Notes: generated by a model not told the origin, from the letters alone. Shown: positions 17,360 to 26,150, counted from the stretch's first letter. The stretch: 64,000 nucleotides of DNA from an uncultured Roseburia sp. (GCA_947383215.1 CANDCP010000003.1:1-64000), one strand, 5' to 3'. Made by a program: numbers and translations.

Positions 17360-17995
17360 TTACTCTCCTTTCGAAATACCTGACAATTCTTCTCTGATAT
17401 TATAAATAAGATCCGCATTTCTTGATACGCGGCTGCGCTCGCAGCCGACAATCGCATGGATTTCCTCCACACAGTCGGAAAGCTTATCATTTATCACAAA
17501 GTAATCATAATTTTCGATGCCGCAGGATTCCTCTTCCGCTCTTTTCAGCCTCGCTTCGATTACGTGCATCTCTTCCGTCCCCCGGTTCACAAGACGCCTT
17601 TTCAGCTCTGCCGCCGACGGCGGGGAAATGAATAAAAGAAGTGCGTCCGGAAACTTTTCTTTGATCTTTAAGGCGCCCTGGATCTCGATCTCTAATATCA
17701 CGTCTTTTCCCGCCTGAAGCTGTTTCTCGACGTATGCCTTCGGCGTTCCGTAGCAGTGTTCCACGTACCTTGCATACTCTAATAATTCATCTTCCGCAAT
17801 CATTTTCTCAAATTCTTCTGTCGTCAAAAAGAAATATTCTATACCGTTTGTCTCCCCCTCACGCGGCTTTCTTGTCGTGGCGGATATCGAGAGCGCATAA
17901 CGGCTTGGATACCGTCTCAAAAGCTCTTTCATCACCGTCCCCTTCCCCGCACCCGAAAAACCGGATACAACTGTCAGTATACCTTTTTTTTCCAT
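17360..17995 (-). CDS. gmk: Guanylate kinase
   Basis: Phosphorylates GMP to GDP using ATP; essential for guanine nucleotide and (p)ppGpp pools. The 211 aa carry the P-loop GFSGAGKGTV, the GMP-binding TRKPREGETNGIEYFF and a lid domain near LKRRLVNRGTE. It lies in the yicC-remA-gmk-rpoZ order conserved in Firmicutes. Confidence 0.97.
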   Translation of the reverse strand: MEKKGILTVVSGFSGAGKGTVMKELLRRYPSRYALSISATTRKPREGETNGIEYFFLTTEEFEKMIAEDELLEYARYVEHCYGTPKAYVEKQLQAGKDVILEIEIQGALKIKEKFPDALLLFISPPSAAELKRRLVNRGTEEMHVIEARLKRAEEESCGIENYDYFVINDKLSDCVEEIHAIVGCERSRVSRNADLIYNIREELSGISKGE

Positions 17996-18014
17996 AATTT
18001 AACCTCTGTATCTC

Positions 18015-18251
18015 CTATTCCTCGAATCTTCCCAAAAGCGTATCCGTCTGGAGGGCCGATAATATAATCTGATTCCCCTCCATAATCAATACGGATCTGG
18101 TGCGCCGCCCCTGCGTCGCGTCAATAATACGCTCATCCTCTTTCGCTTTTTGTACAATCCGCTTTGCCGGCGCGGAATCCGGAGCGATAACCGCCACAAT
18201 CTTATCCGTATGGACAAGATTGCCAAAGCCAATGTTAATAAATCCTGCCAT
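18015..18251 (-). CDS. remA: RemA-family regulator (DUF370)
   Basis: A 78-aa DNA-binding protein; in Bacillus subtilis RemA activates biofilm matrix and osmoprotection genes. The whole length matches the family (FINIGFGNLVHTDKIVAVI, and RRTRSVLIMEGNQIILSAL). I chose the ATG at 18251 because GGGGGA precedes it at good spacing; an in-frame TTG at 18275 lacks this. Position between yicC and gmk is conserved, so the gene name is secure, but its targets here are unknown. Confidence 0.92.
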   Translation of the reverse strand: MAGFINIGFGNLVHTDKIVAVIAPDSAPAKRIVQKAKEDERIIDATQGRRTRSVLIMEGNQIILSALQTDTLLGRFEE

Positions 18252-18286
18252 CTGAAACATCCCCCATTGCTTCAATTGAAATATCG

Positions 18287-19165
18287 CTATTCAATATTCT
18301 GAATCTGTTCCCGCACCTTTTCAATATCTGTTTTCAGATTGATTCCCGTATCAGAAATCTTAATATCATTCGCTTTTGACAGGATCGTATTCGCCTCCCG
18401 GTTCATCTCCTGCGCGATGAAATCCAGCCTTCTTCCGACGCTTCCGCCCGCAAGCAAGGTTTCTTTCATGGCCAAAACATGACTTTTCAGGCGCACAATT
18501 TCTTCGTCCACGCAAACCTTATCCGCAAAAATTGTCACCTCCGTGGCGAGCCTCCCCTCGTCTACCTGCTGGTCTGCCAAAAACTCAAGAACCTTTGACT
18601 GCAATTTTTCGCGGTACTCCTTTAGAATCTGCGGAGAGCGCTCCTCGATAAAGTCCACGTATGTAAGAATCTGCTCCAGCTTTCCAAACAGATCGCGCCG
18701 CAGATTCTCCCCCTCCTCTTCTCTCGTCCCAACGAGCTGCCGGCCCGCGCCATGAAGCGCCTTTTCCATTATACTCCAGAGTTCTTCCTCGTCCTCCTGC
18801 AAATGCTCCATTGTAAACACTTCCGGATAACGCGACAGCATTCCGACCGTCACGTCGTTTTCAAGACGGAAACGCTCCGCCATCTGTTCAAAATATTTTA
18901 AATATTCCCCTGCAAGATTTTCGTTGTATTTTAAGGCCAAATTCTCGCCGCCGTAATCTTCACAGGTGACATACAGATCTACCTTGCCCCGCTGAATATA
19001 TTCCTTTAAAAGACTGCGTATATTGTTCTCAAACACTCCGAACTTTTTCGGCATTCTCAGATTTACGTCTAAATATCTGTGATTTACCGTCTTGATCTCT
19101 ATCGTAATTTTTCGATTTTCCTCTGCTATTTCACACCGTCCAAATCCGGTCATACTTTTTATCAT
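18287..19165 (-). CDS. YicC-family endoribonuclease
   Basis: A 292-aa protein of the YicC family, recently shown in other bacteria to have endoribonuclease activity. N-terminal MIKSMTGFGR and C-terminal FIAQEMNREANTILSKAND are family signatures, with a long helical middle. It is the first gene of a ten-gene operon and lies 23 bases downstream of the expected transcription start. The ribosome site GGGAGG lies 12 bases before the ATG. Confidence 0.93.
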   Translation of the reverse strand: MIKSMTGFGRCEIAEENRKITIEIKTVNHRYLDVNLRMPKKFGVFENNIRSLLKEYIQRGKVDLYVTCEDYGGENLALKYNENLAGEYLKYFEQMAERFRLENDVTVGMLSRYPEVFTMEHLQEDEEELWSIMEKALHGAGRQLVGTREEEGENLRRDLFGKLEQILTYVDFIEERSPQILKEYREKLQSKVLEFLADQQVDEGRLATEVTIFADKVCVDEEIVRLKSHVLAMKETLLAGGSVGRRLDFIAQEMNREANTILSKANDIKISDTGINLKTDIEKVREQIQNIE

Positions 19166-19194
19166 AAGGGCCTCCCGTGTGCATAGATGAATTT

Positions 19195-19223
19195 ATTATA
19201 GTTGAAAAGTTTCTAATAGTCAA
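19195..19223 (-). promoter_or_regulatory. Sigma-A promoter of the yicC operon
   Basis: On the minus strand -35 TTGACT (19218-19223) and -10 TATAAT (19195-19200) are separated by exactly 17 bases. It drives yicC-remA-gmk-rpoZ and probably, by read-through, rimO to the coiled-coil gene at 12924. Confidence 0.85.
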
Positions 19224-19244
19224 ATTAAAATGCTCCATATTTTC

Positions 19245-19273
19245 TTGTATTTTCATTAATTTTTTTTTATACT
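19245..19273 (+). promoter_or_regulatory. Sigma-A promoter of rqcH
   Basis: Plus-strand -35 TTGTAT (19245-19250), 17-base spacer, -10 TATACT (19268-19273). It is back to back with the yicC promoter, about 22 bases apart. The predicted leader is about 83 bases long and contains the inverted repeat at 19294-19334. Confidence 0.72.
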
Positions 19274-19293
19274 TAGATCAGAATGTCAAAACG

Positions 19294-19334
19294 GCGTATC
19301 TGCCGAACGGGTCATACCGATACGGCAGATACGC
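19294..19334 (+). repeat. Perfect 12-bp inverted repeat in the rqcH leader
   Basis: GCGTATCTGCCG (19294-19305) and CGGCAGATACGC (19323-19334) form a perfect stem around a 17-base loop. It falls between the rqcH promoter and the ribosome site AGGAGG at 19352-19357. No U-tract follows, so it is not an intrinsic terminator. It may be an mRNA-stability hairpin, a translational control element, or a DNA operator. Confidence 0.8.
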
Positions 19335-19362
19335 ACAATACCAATATTTTCAGGAGGATATC

Positions 19363-21102
19363 ATGGCCTTAGACGGAATCACCGTTGCAAGCCTTGTAAC
19401 GGAATTAAATCATACAATTTTAAACGCGCGTATCAGTAAAATTGCGCAGCCGGAGCCGGACGAGCTTCTGCTGACTTTAAAAAACGACCGCGCTTACCGC
19501 CTTGCGCTCTGCGCAAGCGCGTCGCTCCCTTTCGTCTATCTGACGCAGACAAATAAACAAAGTCCCATGACGGCGCCGAATTTCTGTATGCTTTTGCGAA
19601 AACACATCGCCAACGGGAGAATTGTGGGAATTACCCAGCCGGGTTTGGAACGGATCATTCGATTTGAGATCGAGCATTTAGACGAACTCGGAGACCTCTG
19701 TCGGAAATTTTTGATTGTAGAGCTTATGGGAAAACACAGCAATATCATTTTCGTATCGGACGACCTTAAAATTATCGACAGCATCAAGCATGTCTCAAGT
19801 CAGATGAGTTCCGTCCGGGAAGTCCTCCCGGGGCGAACGTATTTTATCCCAAAGACACAGGAAAAATACGATCCGTTAAATACGACGCAGGAGGAATTTT
19901 TCAATCAGGCGCTTAAGCGCCCCGTCTCCTGCGCAAAATGTATTTACCAGACATATACCGGAATCAGTCCTCTGATTGCAAATGAAATCTGCACCAGGGC
20001 GTCGATTGGCGGCGACGCGCCCGCGGCGTCTCTCTCAAAAGAGGAAATGCTTCATCTCTTTCACAATTTTATCTGGATGACGGACGACATAAAAAACGAA
20101 AATTACAAACCGCATATGATCCTGCAAAACGAACGCCCGGTTGACTTTTCACCGCTTGAGCTGTCGCAGTACCGCGGCCTTTCGAGAGAATACCACGCGT
20201 CCGTCTCTTATATTCTGGAACAATTTTACGCCCGAAAAAATAGTTACACACGGATCCGTCAAAAATCCGTCGACCTGCGCAAAATTGCGACAACCGCGCT
20301 GGAGCGGAGCCGTAAGAAATACGACTTACAGCAAAAACAGCTCAGGGATACCGAAAAACGCGACAAATACCGAATTTACGGGGAGCTGATCAACACCTAC
20401 GGCTACCATGTGCCACAGGGAGCCAAAAGCTTTCAGGCGCTTAATTATTACACAAACGAAGAAATCACCATACCCCTGGACGATACGCTCTCCGCAATGG
20501 AAAACGCAAAAAGATATTTTGCAAAATACAACAAATTAAAACGCACGTACGAAGCGCTTACTTCTCTGCTAAACGAAACGAAATCGGAAACGGAGCATCT
20601 CGACTCTATTGTGACGGCGTTAAACATTGCCGAATCCGAAGAAGATTTGACGCAGATTCGGGAAGAACTAATTTCCTATGGCTATATCCGCAAAAAAAGC
20701 GGGGAAAAACGACAGAAAATAAAGAGCAGGCCGTTCCATTACCTCTCTTCCGACGGCTTCGATATGTATGTCGGGAAGAATAATTATCAGAATGACGAGC
20801 TTACGTTTAAACTCGCAACCGGAGGCGACTGGTGGTTTCACGCGAAAGGAATGCCCGGCTCGCATGTGATTGTCAAAACAAACGGAAAGGAACTGCCGGA
20901 TTCGACTTTTGAGGAAGCCGCAAAGCTTGCCGGCTTTTACTCAAAGGGACGGGAAAACGAAAAAATAGAGATCGATTATCTGGAACGGAAAAATGTCAAA
21001 AAACCAAACGGCGCCGTTCCCGGATATGTCATTTATTATACGAACTACTCTATGACCGTCCGCCCCGATATCAATGGAATTCAGCTTTTGCAGGATTCAT
21101 AA
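19363..21102 (+). CDS. rqcH: Ribosome quality control protein RqcH (NFACT family)
   Basis: Binds stalled 50S-nascent chain complexes and recruits tRNA-Ala to add C-terminal alanine tails; older annotations call it fibronectin-binding protein. The 579 aa show NFACT-N (about 1-180, MALDGITVASLVTELN), a central coiled coil (about 270-430) and the C-terminal NFACT-R domain with DWWFHAKGMPGSHVI. The ATG at 19363 follows AGGAGG; a longer frame from 19177 would cross the promoter and hairpin. It is monocistronic or co-transcribed with the following SASP gene by read-through. Confidence 0.94.
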   Translation: MALDGITVASLVTELNHTILNARISKIAQPEPDELLLTLKNDRAYRLALCASASLPFVYLTQTNKQSPMTAPNFCMLLRKHIANGRIVGITQPGLERIIRFEIEHLDELGDLCRKFLIVELMGKHSNIIFVSDDLKIIDSIKHVSSQMSSVREVLPGRTYFIPKTQEKYDPLNTTQEEFFNQALKRPVSCAKCIYQTYTGISPLIANEICTRASIGGDAPAASLSKEEMLHLFHNFIWMTDDIKNENYKPHMILQNERPVDFSPLELSQYRGLSREYHASVSYILEQFYARKNSYTRIRQKSVDLRKIATTALERSRKKYDLQQKQLRDTEKRDKYRIYGELINTYGYHVPQGAKSFQALNYYTNEEITIPLDDTLSAMENAKRYFAKYNKLKRTYEALTSLLNETKSETEHLDSIVTALNIAESEEDLTQIREELISYGYIRKKSGEKRQKIKSRPFHYLSSDGFDMYVGKNNYQNDELTFKLATGGDWWFHAKGMPGSHVIVKTNGKELPDSTFEEAAKLAGFYSKGRENEKIEIDYLERKNVKKPNGAVPGYVIYYTNYSMTVRPDINGIQLLQDS

Positions 21103-21175
21103 ATTTTTATCCATTTTTTTCGGTTTCTTGATGATTTTTCCAGACTATTTCTTTTGTTTTCGAAGATACTAAGCT

Positions 21176-21192
21176 TGTAACAACATGTTACA
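21176..21192 (+). repeat. Small hairpin upstream of the SASP gene
   Basis: TGTAAC (21176-21181) and GTTACA (21187-21192) pair across a 5-base loop, about 13 bases before the SASP ribosome site AAAGGAGG. It lies just downstream of GATACTA (21165-21171), which resembles a sigma-G/F -10 element, so the hairpin would be at the 5-prime end of the forespore transcript. Confidence 0.45.
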
Positions 21193-21219
21193 GTTTTATC
21201 AACAAAGGAGGAAATCATC

Positions 21220-21423
21220 ATGACAAATCGTTCGAATAAGGCAGTCGTACCTGAAGCAAAAAGTGCATTAAACCGTTTTAAATTTGAGGTTGCAAACGAA
21301 CTTGGCGTTCCGCTTTCTGATGGCTACAACGGAGATTTAACTTCCCGTCAGAATGGTTCCGTCGGTGGTTATATGGTAAAAAAGATGATCGAGGCACAGG
21401 AGAAGCAGATGGCCGGTAAATAA
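21220..21423 (+). CDS. Alpha/beta-type small acid-soluble spore protein
   Basis: A 67-aa DNA-binding protein that coats spore DNA and protects it from UV and heat. It has the family core FKFEVANELGVPLSDGYNGD with the GPR protease site, and SRQNGSVGGYMVKKMIEAQE. A strong ribosome site, AAAGGAGG, precedes the ATG. A possible forespore -10 (GATACTA at 21165-21171) lies upstream, but a matching -35 is not convincing. It shows the organism is a spore former. Terminator at 21495-21537. Confidence 0.96.
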   Translation: MTNRSNKAVVPEAKSALNRFKFEVANELGVPLSDGYNGDLTSRQNGSVGGYMVKKMIEAQEKQMAGK

Positions 21424-21455
21424 GGCTGTTTTCCTGTGAGTATACAAAAGAAAAA

Positions 21456-21490
21456 TCTGCGCGGACAGATACGGGTATCTTACTCGCAGA
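21456..21490 (+). repeat. Compound hairpin after the SASP gene
   Basis: An outer stem TCTGCG/CGCAGA (21456-21461 with 21485-21490) encloses an inner stem AGATA/TATCT (21467-21471 with 21476-21480) with a CGGG loop. It lies between the SASP stop and the terminator. It may stabilise the SASP mRNA; no U-tract follows. Confidence 0.5.
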
Positions 21491-21494
21491 AATC

Positions 21495-21537
21495 AAAAGA
21501 GGCAGTGACGGCAATCGCATTCACTGTCTCTTTTTTC
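21495..21537. terminator. Bidirectional terminator between SASP and recG
   Basis: A stem of AGAGGCAGTGA (21498-21510 region) with TCACTGTCTCT (21521-21531), containing one G-T wobble, is followed by TTTTTTCTT on plus and by a shorter T-rich run on minus. It serves the plus-strand SASP gene and, probably, the convergent recG operon that ends at 21551. Confidence 0.85.
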
Positions 21538-21550
21538 TTGTGCCGCCGGA

Positions 21551-23608
21551 CTAAATAGACACGTTTTCGCTCTGCATCTTTTGATACATTTTCAGCGCTT
21601 CCCGCAGCCTTACATGCTCCCCGGACTGCAAGAACCCATCGTTTACGCAAATCCGTCTGCATTCTTCGGACGCCGCGGAAAGGATCCTTGCGTCCCCGAA
21701 CACATCCCCAACGGCGAACTCAAGCATACCGCTCTGCCGTATTCCGAAAAAATCGCCCGGTCCGCGCAGCTTTAAATCTTCCTCCGCGATTTTAAAACCG
21801 TCGTTGGAGCTGTTCATGATTTCCAAACGTTCTTTCGCATGTCTGGAATCAGACAGATTCATAAAAATACAATACGACTGGAAATTTCCTCTTCCAACGC
21901 GCCCTCTTAACTGATGCAGCTGCGCCAGTCCGAACCGCTCCGCATTCTCGATCATCATCACTGTGGCGTTTGGAACGTTTACCCCCACCTCTACCACCGT
22001 AGTAGAGACGAGAACCTGTATCTCTCCGCGAAGAAACGCCTCCATAATTTCATTTTTTTCTTTTGGCTTCATTTTTCCATGCAGACAGGCGACAAAGACG
22101 TCGCTGCGAAACGCCCGCCGCAGACGCAAGACATAGTCCGTCACATTTTCGGCGTCCATATTCTCGCTCTCTTCCACAAGCGGACAGATAATATATGCCT
22201 GACGGCCCGCGCTCACTTCTCTCTCGATAAATGAATACGCCGTATCCCGATAAGATTCGTTTACAACGCAGCTTTTGATCGGAAGGCGTCTGGCCGGAAG
22301 TTCGTCGATAACGGAAATATCAAAATTTCCGTACAAAATAATTGCGAGCGTTCTCGGTATCGGCGTCGCGCTCATTGCCAGAATATGTGGCGCCACGCCT
22401 TTTTGGGATAGGATTTCCCTTTGCCTGACGCCAAAGCGGTGCTGCTCGTCTGTGATAACAAGCCCCAGACGCCTGTAATCCGCCTTTTCCTGAATCAGAG
22501 CGTGCGTGCCGATAATCAATGCCGAATCTTCGTTTCTCATTCTTTCGTAAATCTCTCTTTTCTCCCTCGCGGTGAAAGAACCGGTCAGCAGCAGGATCGG
22601 AAAACTCAGCCCGAAGTCGTCGCGCCATTGACAGAATGTCTCATAGTGCTGTCTGGCAAGAACCTCGGTGGGCGCCATAATCGCCGACTGATATCCGTTT
22701 GCCGCCGTCACTGCCATTGCGAGAAAAGCGATAATCGTTTTGCCGGAACCGACGTCCCCCTGCAAAAGACGCTGCATACTGTACGCTCCGCTCAAATCGC
22801 CGAGAATTTCATCCAGCGCCCTTTTTTGCGCGTCGGTGAGCGCATAGGGAAGTTTTTTCAATATCTTATCTATAACCCCGGTATCGCAGATTTGGCATTC
22901 ATTTTTCTGACGCGCCCGATTCTCCTTCATCCCCTGCATACTCAGTAAAAACAGAAAAAACTCATGAAACGCAAGCGTATCGTGAGCGGCCTGAAGCCTG
23001 TCTAAGCTTGTCGGAAAATGCATCTCATAAACCGCCTGGCGGTAAGGCACAAACTGATATCGCTTTATGATTTCTCCCGGAAGAAACTCCATTTCATCGG
23101 TCAACGCCCCGCAGGCCTGCCGCACCGCTTTTTTATAGAGATTGTTTGTAATCCCTTTGATCAGCCGGTAAACGGGCTGATACGTTTCCGCGACATCCCG
23201 ATACTGCTCGGGAGAATAAATCGCAGGCTGTTCCATAACGAAACGATTCATTTTCTGACTGATTTTTCCGAAAAATATGTAAGAGATTCCCCTTTTTAAA
23301 CTGTTTTTTAAATACGGCATATGATACCAGACCGCCTCTGCAGTGCCGGATCCGTCGGAAATTTTTGCGACTGTCGCGGGCAGCCTGCGGCCTTTCGCCG
23401 CCACGGAAATCTCTGAAACCTTTGCCATAACGGCGCATTCCTTTCCCGGAATCAGCCCGGAAATGTTGATGGGCTCGGGAAATTTCTTATAATCACGCGG
23501 AAAAGCCAGGAGCATATCCCTTACGGTATATATTCCCAGCTTTTCAAACAGGCCCTGTGTCTTTTCACCAATTCCCTTTATCTCGCCGATCGAAGAATTG
23601 AGATTCAT
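21551..23608 (-). CDS. recG: ATP-dependent DNA helicase RecG
   Basis: Remodels stalled replication forks and Holliday junctions by double-strand translocation. The 685 aa have an N-terminal wedge/OB domain (about 50-160), a helicase domain with Walker A GDVGSGKT, DEQH box (ITDEQHRFGV) and a second RecA-like domain with QLRGRVGRG. Length is normal. It follows fakA by 65 bases on the same strand, as in many Firmicutes. Confidence 0.97.
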   Translation of the reverse strand: MNLNSSIGEIKGIGEKTQGLFEKLGIYTVRDMLLAFPRDYKKFPEPINISGLIPGKECAVMAKVSEISVAAKGRRLPATVAKISDGSGTAEAVWYHMPYLKNSLKRGISYIFFGKISQKMNRFVMEQPAIYSPEQYRDVAETYQPVYRLIKGITNNLYKKAVRQACGALTDEMEFLPGEIIKRYQFVPYRQAVYEMHFPTSLDRLQAAHDTLAFHEFFLFLLSMQGMKENRARQKNECQICDTGVIDKILKKLPYALTDAQKRALDEILGDLSGAYSMQRLLQGDVGSGKTIIAFLAMAVTAANGYQSAIMAPTEVLARQHYETFCQWRDDFGLSFPILLLTGSFTAREKREIYERMRNEDSALIIGTHALIQEKADYRRLGLVITDEQHRFGVRQREILSQKGVAPHILAMSATPIPRTLAIILYGNFDISVIDELPARRLPIKSCVVNESYRDTAYSFIEREVSAGRQAYIICPLVEESENMDAENVTDYVLRLRRAFRSDVFVACLHGKMKPKEKNEIMEAFLRGEIQVLVSTTVVEVGVNVPNATVMMIENAERFGLAQLHQLRGRVGRGNFQSYCIFMNLSDSRHAKERLEIMNSSNDGFKIAEEDLKLRGPGDFFGIRQSGMLEFAVGDVFGDARILSAASEECRRICVNDGFLQSGEHVRLREALKMYQKMQSENVSI

Positions 23609-23673
23609 GCTCTGCCTCCGTGCAAGTTCTTCTTCATTTTCTACATAAATCGCAAGTTTTCTGTCATTTATTC

Positions 23674-25338
23674 TTATTCCACCGAAATCACATAATAATA
23701 AATCGGCTGGCCTCCGTAATGGATCTCTACTTCCAGATCCGGATACTCTTCCTCAATCTCCGCGCCCAGCGTGTGCGCGTCATCCTCTTCCACTTCTTCG
23801 CCGTAATACACGCTGATAATCGCAGAATCGCCGTCAACCATCTTTGAAATCATATCCTTCGTTGTCTCAACCATATCCTGGCCGACAGAAAGTATGGATT
23901 TATCGCCGATCCCCATATAATCGCCCTGCTTTATCTCTTTATCGTCTATCTTCGTGTCGCGGACGGCATACGTCACCTGACCGGTCTTTACGTTTTCCAG
24001 CTCTTCAACCATTCGATCCCTGTTATCTGTTGCCGACATATCCGGGACAAAGTTGACAAGCGCCGTAATTCCCTGCGGAATTGTCTTTGTCGGGATCACA
24101 AAAATATCCTTGTCTTCAACCAGCTCCGCCGCCTGATTCGCCGCGAGCACAATATTTTTATTGTTCGGAAGAATAAAGATCGTCTTTGCATTGACCTTCT
24201 CGATAGCGTTTAACATATCTTCGGTACTTGGATTCATCGTCTGTCCGCCCTCTATGATATAATCAACGCCGAGGCCTTTGAATATTTCATTGATTCCCTC
24301 TCCGATCGAAACGGAGATAAATCCCATCTCCTTGGCCGGCCCGGCCTGCTCCTCCTCGCTCTTTTGCTGCTCTGCAAGCTTCGCCGCATCTTTGATCAGT
24401 TTTTCCTGATGCTCCTCGCGCATATTGTCAATCTTAATCTTACTTAAAGAACCATGCTTTAACGCCGTCTGGATCGCAAGTCCCGGATCGTTCGTATGTA
24501 CATGGGTCTTTACAATTTCTTCATCGGCAACAACCACGATGGAATCGCCGATGGATTCTAAATACGCCTTGTACTCTCTCTCCTGCTTCTCTGTCAACGG
24601 CCGATTGAGAACAATGATAAATTCGGTACAGTAGCCGAACTTAATCTCTTCCTCCGTCTGGGCAGATATTTTTACAATACCCGTGCCCGCGGCCGTATCC
24701 TGAATGGTATAGTCAATCTCTTTTCCCGTCAGCGCGTCATATGCGCCCTTTAACACCTGCACAAGCCCCTGGCCGCCGGAATCCACCACCCCGGCCTGCT
24801 TTAACACCGGAAGCATATCGGGCGTTCTGCCGAGCACGCGCTCCGCCTCACGGATCACTTCCTCCATGAAAAATACAATATCGTCCGTCTCATCGCATAA
24901 TTTTAACGCCTTGTTTGCCGCCCCTTTGGCGACGGTGAGAATTGTTCCCTCCTTCGGCTTCATAACCGCCTTATAGGCAGTCTCCACCGCACGCTGCATT
25001 GCGTCGCATAAAACGACTACGTCGAGCGTATCATACTCCGCAATTACTTTGGTAAATCCACGAAACAGCTGAGACAGTATAACCCCCGAATTTCCTCTGG
25101 CACCGCGCAGGGAACCTGAGGAAACCGCTTTCGCGAGTTCTGCCATCGTCGGATTTGAAAGAGCGCCAACCTCTTTTGCGGCAGACATAATCGTCATGGA
25201 CATGTTCGTTCCCGTATCGCCGTCCGGCACCGGAAATACATTTAACTCATTGATCCACTCCTTTTTTGCCTCCAGATTCTTCGCTCCGGCAAGAAACATT
25301 TTCGCAAACACCGCAGCGTCTATTGTATTAATCTCCAC
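23674..25338 (-). CDS. fakA: Fatty acid kinase FakA (DAK2 domain protein)
   Basis: Kinase that phosphorylates fatty acids bound to a FakB (DegV-type) partner, feeding exogenous fatty acids into phospholipids. The 554 aa start with a DhaL/DAK2 domain holding the nucleotide and Mg site NVFPVPDGDTGTNM and the loop GSLRGARGNSGVILSQ. A middle domain has CTEFIIV, and a C-terminal DegV-like domain has FILPNNKNI. FakB is not in this window. It is preceded by a Gls24 gene 14 bases upstream. Confidence 0.92.
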   Translation of the reverse strand: MEINTIDAAVFAKMFLAGAKNLEAKKEWINELNVFPVPDGDTGTNMSMTIMSAAKEVGALSNPTMAELAKAVSSGSLRGARGNSGVILSQLFRGFTKVIAEYDTLDVVVLCDAMQRAVETAYKAVMKPKEGTILTVAKGAANKALKLCDETDDIVFFMEEVIREAERVLGRTPDMLPVLKQAGVVDSGGQGLVQVLKGAYDALTGKEIDYTIQDTAAGTGIVKISAQTEEEIKFGYCTEFIIVLNRPLTEKQEREYKAYLESIGDSIVVVADEEIVKTHVHTNDPGLAIQTALKHGSLSKIKIDNMREEHQEKLIKDAAKLAEQQKSEEEQAGPAKEMGFISVSIGEGINEIFKGLGVDYIIEGGQTMNPSTEDMLNAIEKVNAKTIFILPNNKNIVLAANQAAELVEDKDIFVIPTKTIPQGITALVNFVPDMSATDNRDRMVEELENVKTGQVTYAVRDTKIDDKEIKQGDYMGIGDKSILSVGQDMVETTKDMISKMVDGDSAIISVYYGEEVEEDDAHTLGAEIEEEYPDLEVEIHYGGQPIYYYVISVE

Positions 25339-25352
25339 TTTGTCCGTCCTCC

Positions 25353-25712
25353 TTAATCAATGACTCTGACACCCTCAACAAAAATATTGATTTTTTCTAT
25401 TTCCAGCCCGGTAAACTCTTCCACCTTATACTTCACCGTATCGATCAGGTTATCCGACACTGTCCCTATACTTACGCCATACGATACGATCACATGAAAA
25501 TCGATAATAATTTTATTTTTCTCATCTACCGCAACATTTATTCCATGCGTCAGATAGTCTCTTTTTAAAAGTTTTACCAAACCGTCTTTCATATTCACGG
25601 CTGCCATACCCACGATCCCGAAGCATTCCACCGCGACAGAGCCTGCGTAAGTGGCGATTACCTCGTTGTCAATAACCACATGACCAAATGCGGTATCTAC
25701 TCGTCCCTTCAT
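25353..25712 (-). CDS. Asp23/Gls24 envelope stress protein (YloU)
   Basis: A 119-aa Asp23/Gls24-family protein, associated with the membrane and cell envelope homeostasis in Firmicutes. Typical features are a VAVECFGIVGMAA-type segment, KIIIDFHVIVSYGVSI and VEEFTGLEIEKINIFVEGVRV. The yloU-yloV(fakA)-recG order is conserved. The transcript starts at the promoter at 25763-25791. Precise biochemical function is not known. Confidence 0.92.
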   Translation of the reverse strand: MKGRVDTAFGHVVIDNEVIATYAGSVAVECFGIVGMAAVNMKDGLVKLLKRDYLTHGINVAVDEKNKIIIDFHVIVSYGVSIGTVSDNLIDTVKYKVEEFTGLEIEKINIFVEGVRVID

Positions 25713-25762
25713 CCTATACCTCCAAGCATATATTCTTTCCTGTATAACAAGTGATAAGCTAT

Positions 25763-25791
25763 ATTATAACCGCTTTTTCCAAAAAATGAAA
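25763..25791 (-). promoter_or_regulatory. Promoter of the gls24-fakA-recG operon
   Basis: Minus-strand -10 TATAAT (25763-25768) with a 17-base spacer to a weak -35 TTTCAT (25786-25791). The leader to the ATG is about 45 bases and includes a TGGAGG ribosome site. Confidence 0.62.
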
Positions 25792-25829
25792 CCATATTTT
25801 CACTATTTTGGAAAAAATCAATTTTTCCC

Positions 25830-25858
25830 TTGCATTTCCTGTCCTTTTCTGTTAAGAT
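25830..25858 (+). promoter_or_regulatory. Promoter of rpmB
   Basis: Plus-strand -35 TTGCAT (25830-25835), 17-base spacer, -10 TAAGAT (25853-25858), about 50 bases before the rpmB ATG. The leader contains two short overlapping inverted repeats (CCTG/CAGG at 25872-25886 and GTTTA/TAAAC at 25886-25896) which cannot both form fully, so they might be alternative folds. Confidence 0.68.
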
Positions 25859-25912
25859 ATCATTGTTTGAGCCTGTATCTATCAGGTTTAGTAAACTTAA
25901 GGAGGTGCTATC

Positions 25913-26098
25913 ATGGCAAAGTGTGCAGTTTGTGGAAAAGGCGCTCATTTCGGAAATAACGTGAGCCATTCTCATAGAAGATCCAACAGAATGTGGAAAT
26001 CCAATATTAAATCAGTAAAATGCAAAGTGAACGGAACCCCTAGAAAAATGTACGTATGTACTTCCTGTTTGAGATCCGGAAAAGTAGAAAGAGCTTAG
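25913..26098 (+). CDS. rpmB: 50S ribosomal protein L28
   Basis: A 61-aa basic ribosomal protein. It keeps the zinc-ribbon type cysteines (MAKCAVCGKG near the N-terminus and VCTSCLRSGK near the C-terminus) and the motif VSHSHRRSNRMWKSN. A strong AAGGAGG site precedes the ATG. It is monocistronic, with its own promoter and terminator, and sits opposite the gls24 operon as in other Firmicutes. Confidence 0.98.
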   Translation: MAKCAVCGKGAHFGNNVSHSHRRSNRMWKSNIKSVKCKVNGTPRKMYVCTSCLRSGKVERA

Positions 26099-26101
26099 TG
26101 C

Positions 26102-26137
26102 AAAAGAACTGTCGCAGATCGGCAGTTCTTTTTTCTT
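26102..26137 (+). terminator. Intrinsic terminator of rpmB
   Basis: AAAAGAACTG (26102-26111) pairs with CAGTTCTTTT (26123-26132), and a further T-rich tail follows. It starts 4 bases after the rpmB stop and also faces the small minus-strand gene ending at 26151. Confidence 0.92.
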
Positions 26138-26150
26138 ATAGGAAAGACCC

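Noticed and set aside
25709-25975. 88-codon minus-strand frame opposite rpmB and its promoter
   Set aside because: It overlaps rpmB antisense and crosses two promoters; no plausible product.
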